NCBI RefSeq assembly: GCF_003002955.1
Contig: NZ_PVTJ01000002.1
Coordinates: 62,001-126,000 of the forward strand
Origin: Glycomyces artemisiae
GTDB taxonomy: Bacteria; Actinomycetota; Actinomycetes; Mycobacteriales; Micromonosporaceae
Length of the DNA stretch: 64,000 nucleotides
Direction of reading: 5' to 3'
Under the pieces are notes generated by a model. That model was given only the letters and a program-made list of their open reading frames with translations, did not search any database and was not told where the DNA came from. Each line of letters starts with the position of its first letter. Position 1 is the first letter of the stretch. Shown here in pieces: positions 16,012-24,578 of this stretch. A program made the position numbers and the translations under genes.

Positions 16012-17127
16012 GTGACCGACCAGATCACCATCCCCGCAGCGCTGCTGCCCGCCGACGGGCGCTTCGGATCCGGACCCTCCAAGGTCCCGTCCGAGGCCAT
16101 GAGCGCGCTGTCCGGTCTCGGCAGGTCCGTCATGGGCACCTCCCACCGCCAGAAGGCCGTCAAGTCGCAGGTCGGGCGCCTGCGCGCGGGCCTCGCCGAC
16201 TTCTTCGGCCTCCCCGACGGGTACGAGGTCGTCCTCGGCGTCGGCGGCGCGACCGCGTTCTGGGAGGTCGCCGTGTTCGGCCTCGTCGACGACCGCGCCC
16301 AGGCCGCCAGCTTCGGCGAGTTCGGGTCGAAGTTCGCGAAGGCCATCAAGATCGCCCCGCACCTCGGCGACCCGACGATCGTCACCGCCGAGCCCGGCAC
16401 CGCCGCGTACCTCTCCTACGAGGAGGACGTGGACGTCTACGCCACCCCGCACAACGAGACCTCCACCGGCGTGGCCGTCGACGTCAAGCGCGTCGCGCAC
16501 CCGGGCGCGCTCATGCTCCACGACGCGACCTCCGCCGCCGCGGGCCTGCCGGTCGACCTCACCGAGACCGACTGCTATTACTTCGCGCCGCAGAAGGGCC
16601 TCGCCTCGGACGGCGGCCTGTGGATCGCGGTCCTCAGCCCCGCCGCGATCGAGCGCGCCGAGCGCATCGCCGCGTCCGGCCGGTACATCCCCGCGTTCCT
16701 CGACCTGAAGACCGCGATCGACAACTCCCGCAAGGAGCAGACCTACAACACCCCGGCCGTGGCCACCGTGGTGCTCGCCGCCGAGCAGGTCGACGCGCTC
16801 AACGCCGCGGGCGGGCTCGACGCCGCGACCAAGCGCTGCGCCGAGTCGGCCGGCGCGATCTACTCGTGGGCCGACGCGAGCACGTTCGCGACTCCGTTCG
16901 TGACCGACCCCTCCCTCCGCTCCAACGTGGTCGCCACGGTCGACTTCGAGGGCGTCGACGCCGCTGAGATCGCGAAGGTGCTGCGCGCCAACGGGATCGT
17001 CGACACCGAGCCGTACCGCAAGCTCGGCCGCAACCAGCTGCGCATCGCCACCTACCCCGCGGTGGACCCGGCGGACACCGCCAAGCTCACCGAGGCGATC
17101 GACTACGTGGCCGCGAAGCTCGGCTAG
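16012..17127 (+). CDS. serC: Phosphoserine aminotransferase
   Basis: 371 residues; a PLP enzyme that makes phosphoserine from 3-phosphohydroxypyruvate and glutamate. The start is a GTG at 16012 with GGGAG 7 nt upstream; a TACAGT -10 lies at about 15973. Key motifs are RFGSGPSKVPSEAM at the N-terminus, SHRQKAVKSQV, PHNETSTG and the PLP-lysine in YYFAPQKGLASDGG (about 197). It is the actinobacterial (Mycobacterium-like) SerC subtype, which has this GPSKV start. A strong hairpin follows at 17151-17192. Confidence 0.95.
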   Translation: MTDQITIPAALLPADGRFGSGPSKVPSEAMSALSGLGRSVMGTSHRQKAVKSQVGRLRAGLADFFGLPDGYEVVLGVGGATAFWEVAVFGLVDDRAQAASFGEFGSKFAKAIKIAPHLGDPTIVTAEPGTAAYLSYEEDVDVYATPHNETSTGVAVDVKRVAHPGALMLHDATSAAAGLPVDLTETDCYYFAPQKGLASDGGLWIAVLSPAAIERAERIAASGRYIPAFLDLKTAIDNSRKEQTYNTPAVATVVLAAEQVDALNAAGGLDAATKRCAESAGAIYSWADASTFATPFVTDPSLRSNVVATVDFEGVDAAEIAKVLRANGIVDTEPYRKLGRNQLRIATYPAVDPADTAKLTEAIDYVAAKLG

Positions 17128-17150
17128 AGCGGCCGCAACGGTTCCTCGGC

Positions 17151-17192
17151 CGGTCGGGCGGCCCGGCACCCGCATGCCGGGCCGTCCGACCG
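17151..17192 (+). terminator. Long terminator hairpin of serC
   Basis: An 18-bp stem (17151-17168 with 17175-17192) contains a single G-U wobble and a 6-nt loop, 23 nt after the stop codon. Confidence 0.85.
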
Positions 17193-17269
17193 ACACGACC
17201 GTACCGGCTGCCACCGACAACGCCTCTGAACTGGACGTTCGCTTCAGGAGCCACACCCGGACACCCGAC

Positions 17270-17296
17270 GGGCCGGACCGCTTCGCGGTCCGGCCC
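17270..17296 (+). terminator. Second hairpin between serC and the kinase gene
   Basis: An 11-bp perfect stem, GGGCCGGACCG and complement, with a CTTCG loop, followed by GGTT. It would insulate the downstream promoter at 17326-17331. Confidence 0.6.
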
Positions 17297-17337
17297 GGTT
17301 CCGTTCGGCGCGCACCGGACTCGGTTACATTGAAACG

Positions 17338-18246
17338 GTGAGAGAAGCCCCCGACCGCCGCGACCTCCGCCTGCTGCCGCAGCTCATCGAGCACCAGCGG
17401 GTGCGCACGACCCCGGTGAAGGCCAACGACTTCTCGATGCCCCTGGAGACCCCGAGCGCCGGATCGGCCTCCGCGCAGCGCCTCACCTTCGACGACGGCA
17501 CCCACCTGTTCGCGAAGTTCGCCGAGGGCCGCGCCCCCGGCTACCTCGCCGCCGAATCCAACGGGCTCCGCTGGCTCGGCGAAGCCACTGAGGCGGTCGT
17601 GCCGGTCCTACACGCCGACGACGGGATGCTCGTCGAGCCGTGGATCGAACCGGCCGCCCCGACCCCCGGGCACGCCGCCGCGCTCGGCCGCGACCTCGCG
17701 CGGATGCACGCCGCGGGCGCCGACCGGTTCGGCGCGCCCTGGCGCGGCTACATCGGCGAGACCTTCATGGACAACGACCCGGCCGGTGCGACGTGGGCCG
17801 AGTGGTACGCCGCCAAGCGGATCGCCCCGTACCTGAAGCCCTCCCGCGACAACGGCGCCCTCGACGCGGCCGACGTCGAGGCCGTGGAGCGGCTCGCGTC
17901 CCGGCTCGGCGGCCTCGCCGGGCCCGAGGAGCCGCCCGCCCGCGTCCACGGCGACCTGTGGTGGGGCAACGTCCTGTGGGGCGCCGAGCGGGCCTGGCTC
18001 ATCGACCCGGCAGCGCACGGCGGCCACCGCGAGACCGACCTCGCGAACCTGCGCCTGTGGGGCGGGACCCCGCTGCTGGAGACGATCCTCGCCTCGTACG
18101 CCGAGGCCGCGCCGCTCGCCGACGGCTGGGAGGAGCGGACCCCGCTGCACCAGCTGTTCCCGCTCCTGGTCCACACCACGCTCTTCGGCCGCGCCTACCG
18201 CTCCCAATTGATGGGACTCGTGTCTCACTTTACGAAACTGTCATAG
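17338..18246 (+). CDS. Fructosamine kinase family protein
   Basis: 302 residues. The protein-kinase-like fold phosphorylates sugars attached to amines (ketosamines), a step in protein deglycation. The catalytic loop is RVHGDLWWGNVLWG (about 200-213), followed by the metal motif WLIDPAAHGGHRETDLA. N-terminal ATP-binding strands include HLFAKFAEG and a glutamate in AAESNGLRWL. The GTG start has TACATT ending 6 nt upstream and no Shine-Dalgarno, as expected for a leaderless mRNA. The gene ends 20 nt before moaA, which has its own promoter motif inside the end of this gene. Confidence 0.9.
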   Translation: MREAPDRRDLRLLPQLIEHQRVRTTPVKANDFSMPLETPSAGSASAQRLTFDDGTHLFAKFAEGRAPGYLAAESNGLRWLGEATEAVVPVLHADDGMLVEPWIEPAAPTPGHAAALGRDLARMHAAGADRFGAPWRGYIGETFMDNDPAGATWAEWYAAKRIAPYLKPSRDNGALDAADVEAVERLASRLGGLAGPEEPPARVHGDLWWGNVLWGAERAWLIDPAAHGGHRETDLANLRLWGGTPLLETILASYAEAAPLADGWEERTPLHQLFPLLVHTTLFGRAYRSQLMGLVSHFTKLS

Positions 18247-18266
18247 TGGGGGACTACGCTCGAACC

Positions 18267-19313
18267 ATGCCTGCACCGATCCCCGCACCCGGCTCCGCGG
18301 CCCCCGCGAGCGCCCAGGGCCCCGGCGCCCTGCGGGACCGGCACGGACGCGTCGCCACCGACCTGCGCGTGTCCCTCACCGACCGCTGCAACCTGCGCTG
18401 CGCCTACTGCATGCCCGAAGCCGGACTCCCGTGGCTGCCGAAGCCGACCCTGCTCACCGACGACGAGGTGTCCCGGCTCGTCCGGATCGCCGTGCGCGAC
18501 CTCGGCGTGCGCGAAGTGCGCTTCACCGGCGGCGAGCCGCTCCTGCGCCCCGGCCTCGCCGGCATCGTCACCGAGGCCGCCGCCCTGGACCCGCGCCCCG
18601 AGATCTCCTTGACCACCAACGCGATCGGCCTCGACAAGCTCGCGCCGACGCTCGTCGCCGCCGGGCTCGACCGCGTCAACGTCTCCCTCGACACGCTCGA
18701 CCGCGACACCTTCAAGGCCCTCGCCAAGCGCGACCGGCTCGACGCGACCCTCGCCGGGATCGCGGGCGCGGCCGCCGCCGGGCTCGCGCCCGTCAAGATC
18801 AACACCGTGCTCATGCGCGGCGTCAACGACACCGAGGCGCCCGCGCTGCTGCGGTTCGCGCTCGAACACGGCTACGAGCTGCGGTTCATCGAGCAGATGC
18901 CCCTCGACGCGGCGGGCGTGTGGCGCCGCGACGAGATGGTCACCGCCGCCGAGATCCTCGATGCGCTGCGCGCCGAGTTCGACCTCGTGCCCGACCCCGC
19001 GCACCGCGGGTCGGCCCCGGCCGAGACGTGGCTGGTCGACGGCGGGCCCGCGAAGGTCGGCGTCATCGGCTCGGTGACGCGGCCGTTCTGCGGCGACTGC
19101 GACCGCACCCGCCTCACCGCCGACGGGCAGGTCCGCAACTGCCTGTTCGCGCAGGGCGAGACGGACCTGCGCGGGCTCCTGCGCGAGGGCGCCTCGGACG
19201 CGGAGGTCGCGGGGCGCTGGCGGGAGGCCATGTGGGGCAAGCTGCCCGGGCACGGCATCGACGACCCGTCGTTCCTCCAGCCGTCCCGGCCCATGTCGGC
19301 GATCGGGGGCTGA
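18267..19313 (+). CDS. moaA: GTP 3',8-cyclase (molybdenum cofactor biosynthesis protein A)
   Basis: 348 residues. A radical-SAM enzyme that starts molybdopterin synthesis from GTP. The SAM-cluster motif is DRCNLRCAYCMPEAGLPW (about 37-54). The C-terminal cluster uses FCGDCDRTRLTADGQVRNC, and the protein ends in the required Gly-Gly (SAIGG). FTGGEPLLR and SLDTLDRD are family motifs. The start at 18267 is supported by TACGCT ending 6 nt upstream. The moaD-like gene follows after 2 nt. A MobA-like gene lies elsewhere, at 38.4 kb. Confidence 0.96.
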   Translation: MPAPIPAPGSAAPASAQGPGALRDRHGRVATDLRVSLTDRCNLRCAYCMPEAGLPWLPKPTLLTDDEVSRLVRIAVRDLGVREVRFTGGEPLLRPGLAGIVTEAAALDPRPEISLTTNAIGLDKLAPTLVAAGLDRVNVSLDTLDRDTFKALAKRDRLDATLAGIAGAAAAGLAPVKINTVLMRGVNDTEAPALLRFALEHGYELRFIEQMPLDAAGVWRRDEMVTAAEILDALRAEFDLVPDPAHRGSAPAETWLVDGGPAKVGVIGSVTRPFCGDCDRTRLTADGQVRNCLFAQGETDLRGLLREGASDAEVAGRWREAMWGKLPGHGIDDPSFLQPSRPMSAIGG

Positions 19314-19315
19314 GG

Positions 19316-19555
19316 GTGGTCACGGTGCGGTACTTCGCGGGCGCGAAGGCGGCCGCGGGGCGCGGCGAGGAGCAGGTCAGCGCCGCCGACGTCGCGGAGC
19401 TGAAGTCGGTCCTGGAGGGCCGGCACGGGCCGGTCCTGGGGAAGGTCCTGTCGGCGTCGACGCTGCTGGTGGACGGACTGGCCGCGCGGGACCCGGGGAC
19501 GGTGCTGCCCGCGGGGGTCGTGGTCGAGGTGCTGCCGCCGTTCGCGGGCGGGTGA
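19316..19555 (+). CDS. moaD: MoaD/ThiS family sulfur carrier, molybdopterin synthase small subunit
   Basis: 79 residues, a ubiquitin-like carrier. It starts VVTVRYFAGAKAAAG, typical for MoaD, and ends PPFAGG. The terminal Gly-Gly is the residue pair that is adenylated and thiocarboxylated. GTG start 2 nt after moaA; GAGG at the junction may serve as ribosome site. MoaD partners MoaE, which is not in the window. Confidence 0.9.
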   Translation: MVTVRYFAGAKAAAGRGEEQVSAADVAELKSVLEGRHGPVLGKVLSASTLLVDGLAARDPGTVLPAGVVVEVLPPFAGG

Positions 19556-19790
19556 GGCGGGCCCGGTCCGGGTGCGGGCCGGAACGTGAAAGCGGATTTT
19601 CCGGATTTGTCCCGCGCCGCGGCCCCTTTCCATGACCGTACGCTCCGGGTCCGACACGGTGCGCGTTCGCAGGTGCGGCCCGGTTCCGGGCCGGTTCGGG
19701 CGGGGATCGCAAGCCGTGCGGGGGTGCGCGTCCGGGTCGGGGGCGGGAGCCGCTGGCTCGGGGGCGGTGCGTGTCTGCGAGGATGCATGT

Positions 19791-20987
19791 GTGCGCCGTC
19801 CTGATGAACGAAAGCAGCCGCAGGTGGCGTCCCCGCTGTTCGAGCTCTCGGCCGACATGCGGACCACCGGCGAGCGGCGGCGCCGCTCGCACCGGCCCCA
19901 TTCGCGGTACGTCCGCGAGTCCGTGCCGATGCCGGAGCCGGCGTTGACGACGCGGACGCCCGACCCGTGGCTGGAGTCCGCCCCGCTGCTCACCGGCATG
20001 GACGAAGTGGGGGCGGGCCTGCTCGACTCCCTCGACGCGATGCAGCGCGTCGCCGCGTCCGCCGGGCGCGGCCCGCTGCTCATCAACGCCTCGCCCGGGA
20101 CCGGGAAGACCCACCTGCTCATCCGCCGCACCGCGTACCTGGTGCAGGAGCTGGGCGTGCCCGCCAGGCAGTGCCTGGTGCTGGCCGCCTCGACGGCGGG
20201 CGCGGCGCGGATCAGGCGGGAGCTGAGGACGCTGCTGGGGCGCGAGGCCGCCGCGATCACCGTCGCCGAGTTCGACGACTTCACCGCCGCCTCCCCGCCC
20301 GAGCTCGGGCACCTGTTCATCGACGACCTGCCGCGGATGCCGATGCGGCTGTTCCGGCAGCTGACCGAGCACCGCGGGCCGGAGGCGGACGTGACCGCCA
20401 CGGGCGACCCGGACTCGGCGCTGTGCGCGGGCGAACCGGCCGCGTTCGCGGCGTTCGGCGAGCAGTTCCCGCAGGCGCACGTGATGCGCCTGTCGCGCAA
20501 CCACCGCAGCCCCGCCGCGGTCCTCGTGGCCGCCTCGCAGGTGGTCGAGCCGATCAGCCGCGTCCCGGGGCGCCTCGTGCAGCCCGAGCGACCCGCCCTG
20601 GAGGGCTCGGGGATCGGCCGGTACTTCGCGGTCGACGCCGACGACGAGAAGCGGTTCGTGGAGGCCCTGACCGAGCGGCTCGCCGACCTCGGGGTCGCCG
20701 AGGGCGAGCTCGCGGTCATCGGGCCGGACGGCCTGTCGGTCGCCGAGGCGGCCGACGGCGAGTACCGCGTGGTGTGCCTCACGGGAGTGACCGCCGAGGA
20801 CTGGCCGAACACGGCCGCGGCCCGCCGCGAGCTGTACGTGGCGCTCGGCCGGACCCGCGACCTCGCCTACGTCTCCCACACCGGTGCCGGATCGCCGCTC
20901 CTGGCCGATGTGGACCAGGGATTGTTCAGTCCTTTCGGGATGGTCCCGCAACTGCGCTCGGGCCCTGAGCAGCCGCGACTGCTGTAG
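19791..20987 (+). CDS. Reduced UvrD/PcrA-like ATPase (SF1 helicase core without large insertions)
   Basis: 398 residues from a GTG at 19791 with GAGGA 7 nt upstream. The motifs match the SF1 (UvrD/Rep) order in compressed form: Walker A ASPGTGKTHLLIRRTAYL (about 102-119), Walker B LFIDDLPRMP (about 176), motif IV LSRNHRSPAAVL (about 236) and motif VI RRELYVALGRTRDLAYVS near the C-terminus. Full UvrD is about 700 residues; the 1B and 2B insertions are missing, and Walker B is DD rather than DE. It may be a DNA-dependent ATPase that does not unwind. The N-terminal 90 residues are basic and probably flexible. Its neighbour is a ParA-like ATPase 92 bp downstream. Confidence 0.72.
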   Translation: MRRPDERKQPQVASPLFELSADMRTTGERRRRSHRPHSRYVRESVPMPEPALTTRTPDPWLESAPLLTGMDEVGAGLLDSLDAMQRVAASAGRGPLLINASPGTGKTHLLIRRTAYLVQELGVPARQCLVLAASTAGAARIRRELRTLLGREAAAITVAEFDDFTAASPPELGHLFIDDLPRMPMRLFRQLTEHRGPEADVTATGDPDSALCAGEPAAFAAFGEQFPQAHVMRLSRNHRSPAAVLVAASQVVEPISRVPGRLVQPERPALEGSGIGRYFAVDADDEKRFVEALTERLADLGVAEGELAVIGPDGLSVAEAADGEYRVVCLTGVTAEDWPNTAAARRELYVALGRTRDLAYVSHTGAGSPLLADVDQGLFSPFGMVPQLRSGPEQPRLL

Positions 20988-21079
20988 CACGCGCGGTCCG
21001 ACCACGTGGAGTTCCCACGCGGACACGAACGGATGGGACACAATAGGCGGGTAACCGCCGTCTCACGCTGGGAGTCCCG

Positions 21080-22333
21080 ATGGAGCACACCGAAGAGGAC
21101 ACCGTTCCTCTGCACCGGCCGGATGCTCCCGCCTGGTCTCCGTTCGCACCGCCGGAAGTGAACGCGCAGTACGCGGCCGGCCCGGAGGCCGTCCACAATC
21201 CGCGCACCACCGACCACGTGCCGAGCGCGCCGCCGCCCCCCGCGATGCCGATGCCCGCGGAGCCGCAGTCGCCGACCCCGTCGCAGCCGCAGCAGGCCGC
21301 GCCGGACGGCTGGCCGTCGCCGCCGTCCCAGGGCGTGCCGCCGGTGTCGCCGCACGTCCCGGTGCCGGTGTTCCCCGACCACGCCGGTGCGCTGGAGCGC
21401 GTCGGCGTCACCGCCGACGACTTCGCGTCGCGGCGGGTCGTGCCGCCGCGCCCGCCGGTCGCCGAGACGGGCCTGCGCGGGGCGCTGCACCGGTTGAGCT
21501 TCGGCGCCGTCGCGCTGCCGCCCGGCCCGCGCGAGCGCGCCCGGCAGCGGGCGGTCGAGACGGTGCGCCGCAACTTCGGGGGCCTGCGCCAGATCACCGT
21601 CGTGAACCCGAAGGGCGGGGCGGGGAAGACCGTCGCGGTCCTCATGCTCGCGATGACGTTCGGGCGCCACCGCGGCGGGTACGTGCTCGCGTGGGACAAC
21701 AACGAGACGCAGGGGACGCTGGGCATGCGCGCCCAGCAGGACTTCCACGTCCGCACCGTCCGCGACCTGCTGCGGGACCTCGACCACTTCAAGGGGCCCA
21801 CGGGGCGGATCGGCGACCTGTCGCAGTACGTGCGCGCCCAGGGCGGCGCGATGTTCGACGTGCTCGCCTCCGACGAGTCGGCGACGGCCGGGGAGATGCT
21901 CACCGCGCAGTCGTTCGGGGACCTGCGGGAGGCGGTGTCGCGGTTCTACAAGCTCATCGTCGTCGACACCGGGAACAACGTGCGGGCCCAGAACTGGCAG
22001 GCGGCGATCGACGCGACCGACCAGCTGGTGGTGACGATGTCGGCGCGGAACGACTCGGCGGAGACCGCCGCGAGGATGCTCGACCACCTGGAGCAGACGG
22101 GCCGGCGGGACCTGGTGCGGGGCGCGGTGTCGGTGGTGTCGATGCCCGCCCACCGCAAGGACGTGGACCTGCCCGCGGTGCAGCGGCATTTCGCGGCCCG
22201 GACCCGGGCGGTGCTGCTGGCGCCGTACGAGAAGCTGCTCGACTCGGGCGAGCCGATCCGCTACGACTCGTTGAGCAAGGCGTCGTCCGCGGCCTGGCTG
22301 CGGATCGGCGCGGCGGTGGCCGAGGGCCTGTAG
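21080..22333 (+). CDS. ParA/MinD-like P-loop ATPase with Pro-rich N-terminus
   Basis: 417 residues; ATG with GGGAG about 7 nt upstream. Residues 1-135 are Pro/Gln-rich and probably disordered. The ATPase begins at about 170 with QITVVNPKGGAGKTVAVLMLA (deviant Walker A, KGGxGKT) and VLAWDNNETQGTLG (about 210), followed by KLIVVDTGNNVRAQNW (Walker B). This layout is like EspI/ESX-associated and actinobacterial MinD-like proteins, with DNN replacing DxD. Possible roles are positioning of a secretion system or DNA segregation; no ParB-like partner is adjacent. Its last 73 nt overlap the end of the convergent TetR gene. Confidence 0.8.
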   Translation: MEHTEEDTVPLHRPDAPAWSPFAPPEVNAQYAAGPEAVHNPRTTDHVPSAPPPPAMPMPAEPQSPTPSQPQQAAPDGWPSPPSQGVPPVSPHVPVPVFPDHAGALERVGVTADDFASRRVVPPRPPVAETGLRGALHRLSFGAVALPPGPRERARQRAVETVRRNFGGLRQITVVNPKGGAGKTVAVLMLAMTFGRHRGGYVLAWDNNETQGTLGMRAQQDFHVRTVRDLLRDLDHFKGPTGRIGDLSQYVRAQGGAMFDVLASDESATAGEMLTAQSFGDLREAVSRFYKLIVVDTGNNVRAQNWQAAIDATDQLVVTMSARNDSAETAARMLDHLEQTGRRDLVRGAVSVVSMPAHRKDVDLPAVQRHFAARTRAVLLAPYEKLLDSGEPIRYDSLSKASSAAWLRIGAAVAEGL

Positions 22334-22926
22334 GAGGCCAGGAGGTCGACGAGGCCCGCGGCGGCGTCGGCGAGGCGGGAGTCGTCCTCGTCGGCGTGGC
22401 CGGTGACGAGCGCGCCCTGGACGAACACGAGGGCGGTGCGCGCGAGCCGCCCGGGGTCGGCGGCGGGGTCGAGCTCGCCGCGCTCGACGGCGCGGGCGAG
22501 GATCGCGGCGAGGTCGCGTTCGAGGTCGGTCCAGGCGTCCTGGACGCGGCGCATCGTGGCCGGGTCGTCGGCGAGCTCGACGGCCGCGCGGACGACGAAC
22601 CCGCCCTCCTTCGAGTGCCTGACGACGACGTCGAGGATCTCGGCGACGGCCCGCAGCGCGTCCGCAGGGTCGTCGTCGGCGGCTTCGCGAGCTGTCGCGC
22701 GGCGGGCTATCGCGCGCAGCTCCGGCTCGGTGTCGTCCCTATATCGTTGCAGCGCTGTGATGTAGAGCTGGTGCTTGGACCCGAACGCGGCGTAGAGCCC
22801 GGCGCGGTTCATGCCGGTGGCGGCGACCAGGTCCGACATGGAGGTCGCGGAGAACCCGCGGTCCAGGAACACCCGTGTCGCAGCGCGAAGGACTCTGTCC
22901 AAATCGGGGTTCTTATTTCTGCTCAC
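22261..22926 (-). CDS. TetR family transcriptional regulator
   Basis: 221 residues. The N-terminal DNA-binding domain (about 7-55) has the TetR helix-turn-helix ATSMSDLVAATGMNRAGLYAAFGSKHQLY. The C-terminal ligand/dimer domain is helical and of the TetR_C type. The GTG at 22926 is chosen over one at 22935 because TACGGT ends 7 nt upstream of it, as at other leaderless genes here. It is divergent from the cobalamin riboswitch operon, with about 100 bp to that promoter, so cross-regulation is possible but unproved. Its 3' end overlaps the ParA-like gene on the other strand. Confidence 0.88.
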   Translation of the reverse strand: MSRNKNPDLDRVLRAATRVFLDRGFSATSMSDLVAATGMNRAGLYAAFGSKHQLYITALQRYRDDTEPELRAIARRATAREAADDDPADALRAVAEILDVVVRHSKEGGFVVRAAVELADDPATMRRVQDAWTDLERDLAAILARAVERGELDPAADPGRLARTALVFVQGALVTGHADEDDSRLADAAAGLVDLLASYRPSATAAPIRSQAADDALLNES

Positions 22927-23028
22927 GTTGAGCACCGTATCGACACCCGGTGCTACGGGTCAATAACCGCAAGGCGGGAGTTGACTCACGAGGCGCGAGT
23001 GAACGGTCGCACTGCGCAGGCGCCCGGC

Positions 23029-23057
23029 TTGACACCCCCAGGGGCAGCGGCGAGAAT
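23029..23057 (+). promoter_or_regulatory. Promoter of the cobalamin riboswitch operon
   Basis: TTGACA (23029-23034), a 17-nt spacer and GAGAAT (23052-23057). The expected transcript start, about 23064, sits just before the riboswitch. Confidence 0.75.
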
Positions 23058-23072
23058 GAGCGCAAACTGAAC

Positions 23073-23206
23073 AGGCGTCTGGCGGGGGAAGTCCGGTGAA
23101 AGGCCGGCGCTGACCCGCAACGGTAGTCGCGGTCGCGAAATGCGACAACCGGGCACCCTTCTGCTCCTGCCCGGTCCACCCGCGTGAGCCCGAATACCCG
23201 CCGCGC
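23073..23206 (+). ncRNA. Cobalamin (adenosylcobalamin-type) riboswitch
   Basis: The conserved core is clear: GGGGGAAGTCCGGTGAAA (23084-23101), then GGCCGGCGCTGACCCGCAAC (23102-23121) and GGTAG, and near the 3' end GTGAGCCCGAATACCCGCC. P1 pairs GGCGGG (23081-23086) with CCCGCC (23197-23202). Downstream hairpins (CGCCTGT/ACAGGCG at 23223-23244 and GCGGC/GCCGC at 23248-23260) lie between the aptamer and the first start codon and may be the expression platform. It should lower expression of the ECF operon when cobalamin is plentiful. Confidence 0.93.
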
Positions 23207-23298
23207 CCAACGGAAATGTCAACGCCTGTCGTGGTCTACAGGCGCTTGCGGCGCAGCCGCCTGCCCGAAGACCCACTCGCTCTAGGAAAGGTCAGGCA

Positions 23299-24570
23299 AT
23301 GCGCCACCTTGCCGGCCGCGTGCTCATCGCAGCGGCCCTGCCCGTCACCCTGCTCGCGGCGTCGCCCGCGCACGCCCAGTCGTCGCAGCCGTTCGCCGAG
23401 CCCGCCGCGGCCGCCGCGTCCTGGCTGGCCGCCCAGTCCGACGGGACCGCCTGGAACCAGGACCCGGCGACGACGCTCGACGCGGTCATCGGCCTCCAGG
23501 CCGCCCGCGTCGGCGGCGACCAGGTGCAGACCGCGCTCGAATGGCTCAACGACACCGCGGTCCTCGACCCGTACGTGAACACGACCGCCGCGGGCGGCGC
23601 CGGGTTCAACGCCGGGTCGGCCGGGAAGGTCATGTACACCGTCGCGACCGCCGGGGGCGACCCGACGGACTTCGGCGGCATCAAGCTCGCCGAGGAGACG
23701 GCCGCCGCGCAGGCCGCGAACGGCACCTACGGCGACGGCACCGCCCTGTCGACCGCGTGGGCGGTCCTCGGCCTCTCGCGCACCGACACGCCCGCGGGCG
23801 AGGCCGCGGCGACCGGGTTCGCGGCGGTCCAGTGCCCCGACGGCGGCTTCAGCTTCGGCGACGTCGACGGCGGCGACGACTGCGTCTCCGACCCGGACAC
23901 GACCGGCCTGGCCGTCTCGGCGCTCACGACCCTCGGCGACCCGGCCGCGGCGTCCCTGGAGCCGGCCGTGGCCTGGCTGGAGGCGGCGCAGGCCGAGGAC
24001 GGCGGGTTCGACGGCGGGTTCGGCGAGAACGCGAACTCGACGGCCATGGCCGCGCAGGCGCTCCTCGCGGCCGACCGGCCCGAGGCGGCCGAGCGGGCCG
24101 TCGCGTTCCTGCTGACGCTCCAGTTCGGCTGCGACGGCGCCGCCCCCGGCGCGTTCATGTACACGAACCCCGAGGACGCCGACTTCGGCGAGGCGACGCG
24201 CCTGCTGGCGACCGCGCAGGCGATCGTCCCGGTCTCGGGCCAGGACCTTACAACGCTCGACGCCTCCGGCTCGGCCGCCGACGTCCCCGCCGTGGACTGC
24301 GAGTCCGCGGACGCGGGCGACGGCGCCACCACGGCCGCCGACGACGAGGAGTCCGGTTCGGCCTCCTGGCTGCCCTGGGCGATCATCGCCGCGGTCGTCG
24401 TCATCGCCGCGCTCATCGTCGTCTTCGCGCTGCGCTCGCGCCGCGGCGGCGGCTCGGGCGGGGCGGGCGCCGCGGCGCCCGCCGGGCCGAACGCCGACGG
24501 CGCGGCTTCCGGCGGGTCCGCTTCGGACGAAGCGGCCGGCGAGGACACCGACGAGGGCAAGGACAAGTAG
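23299..24570 (+). CDS. Secreted, membrane-anchored alpha/alpha-barrel protein (prenyltransferase-repeat, transcobalamin-like N-domain)
   Basis: 423 residues. A signal peptide (1-26, cleavage after AHA) precedes helical repeats with the prenyltransferase/squalene-cyclase pattern: AAASWLAAQSDG, AAVQCPDGGFSFGDVDGG, AVAWLEAAQAEDGGFDGGF, AVAFLLTLQFGCDG. Four cysteines fall in two likely disulfide pairs. A Ser/Asp-rich linker leads to a membrane helix (about 354-376, WLPWAIIAAVVVIAALIVVFAL), RSRR and a Gly/Ala/acidic tail. No polyprenyl substrate motif is visible. Placed right after a B12 riboswitch and before an ECF transporter, it most resembles the cobalamin-binding alpha barrel of intrinsic factor and transcobalamin. 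B12 capture at the cell surface is inference. Confidence 0.85.
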   Translation: MRHLAGRVLIAAALPVTLLAASPAHAQSSQPFAEPAAAAASWLAAQSDGTAWNQDPATTLDAVIGLQAARVGGDQVQTALEWLNDTAVLDPYVNTTAAGGAGFNAGSAGKVMYTVATAGGDPTDFGGIKLAEETAAAQAANGTYGDGTALSTAWAVLGLSRTDTPAGEAAATGFAAVQCPDGGFSFGDVDGGDDCVSDPDTTGLAVSALTTLGDPAAASLEPAVAWLEAAQAEDGGFDGGFGENANSTAMAAQALLAADRPEAAERAVAFLLTLQFGCDGAAPGAFMYTNPEDADFGEATRLLATAQAIVPVSGQDLTTLDASGSAADVPAVDCESADAGDGATTAADDEESGSASWLPWAIIAAVVVIAALIVVFALRSRRGGGSGGAGAAAPAGPNADGAASGGSASDEAAGEDTDEGKDK

Positions 24571-24578
24571 TCCCTCCC

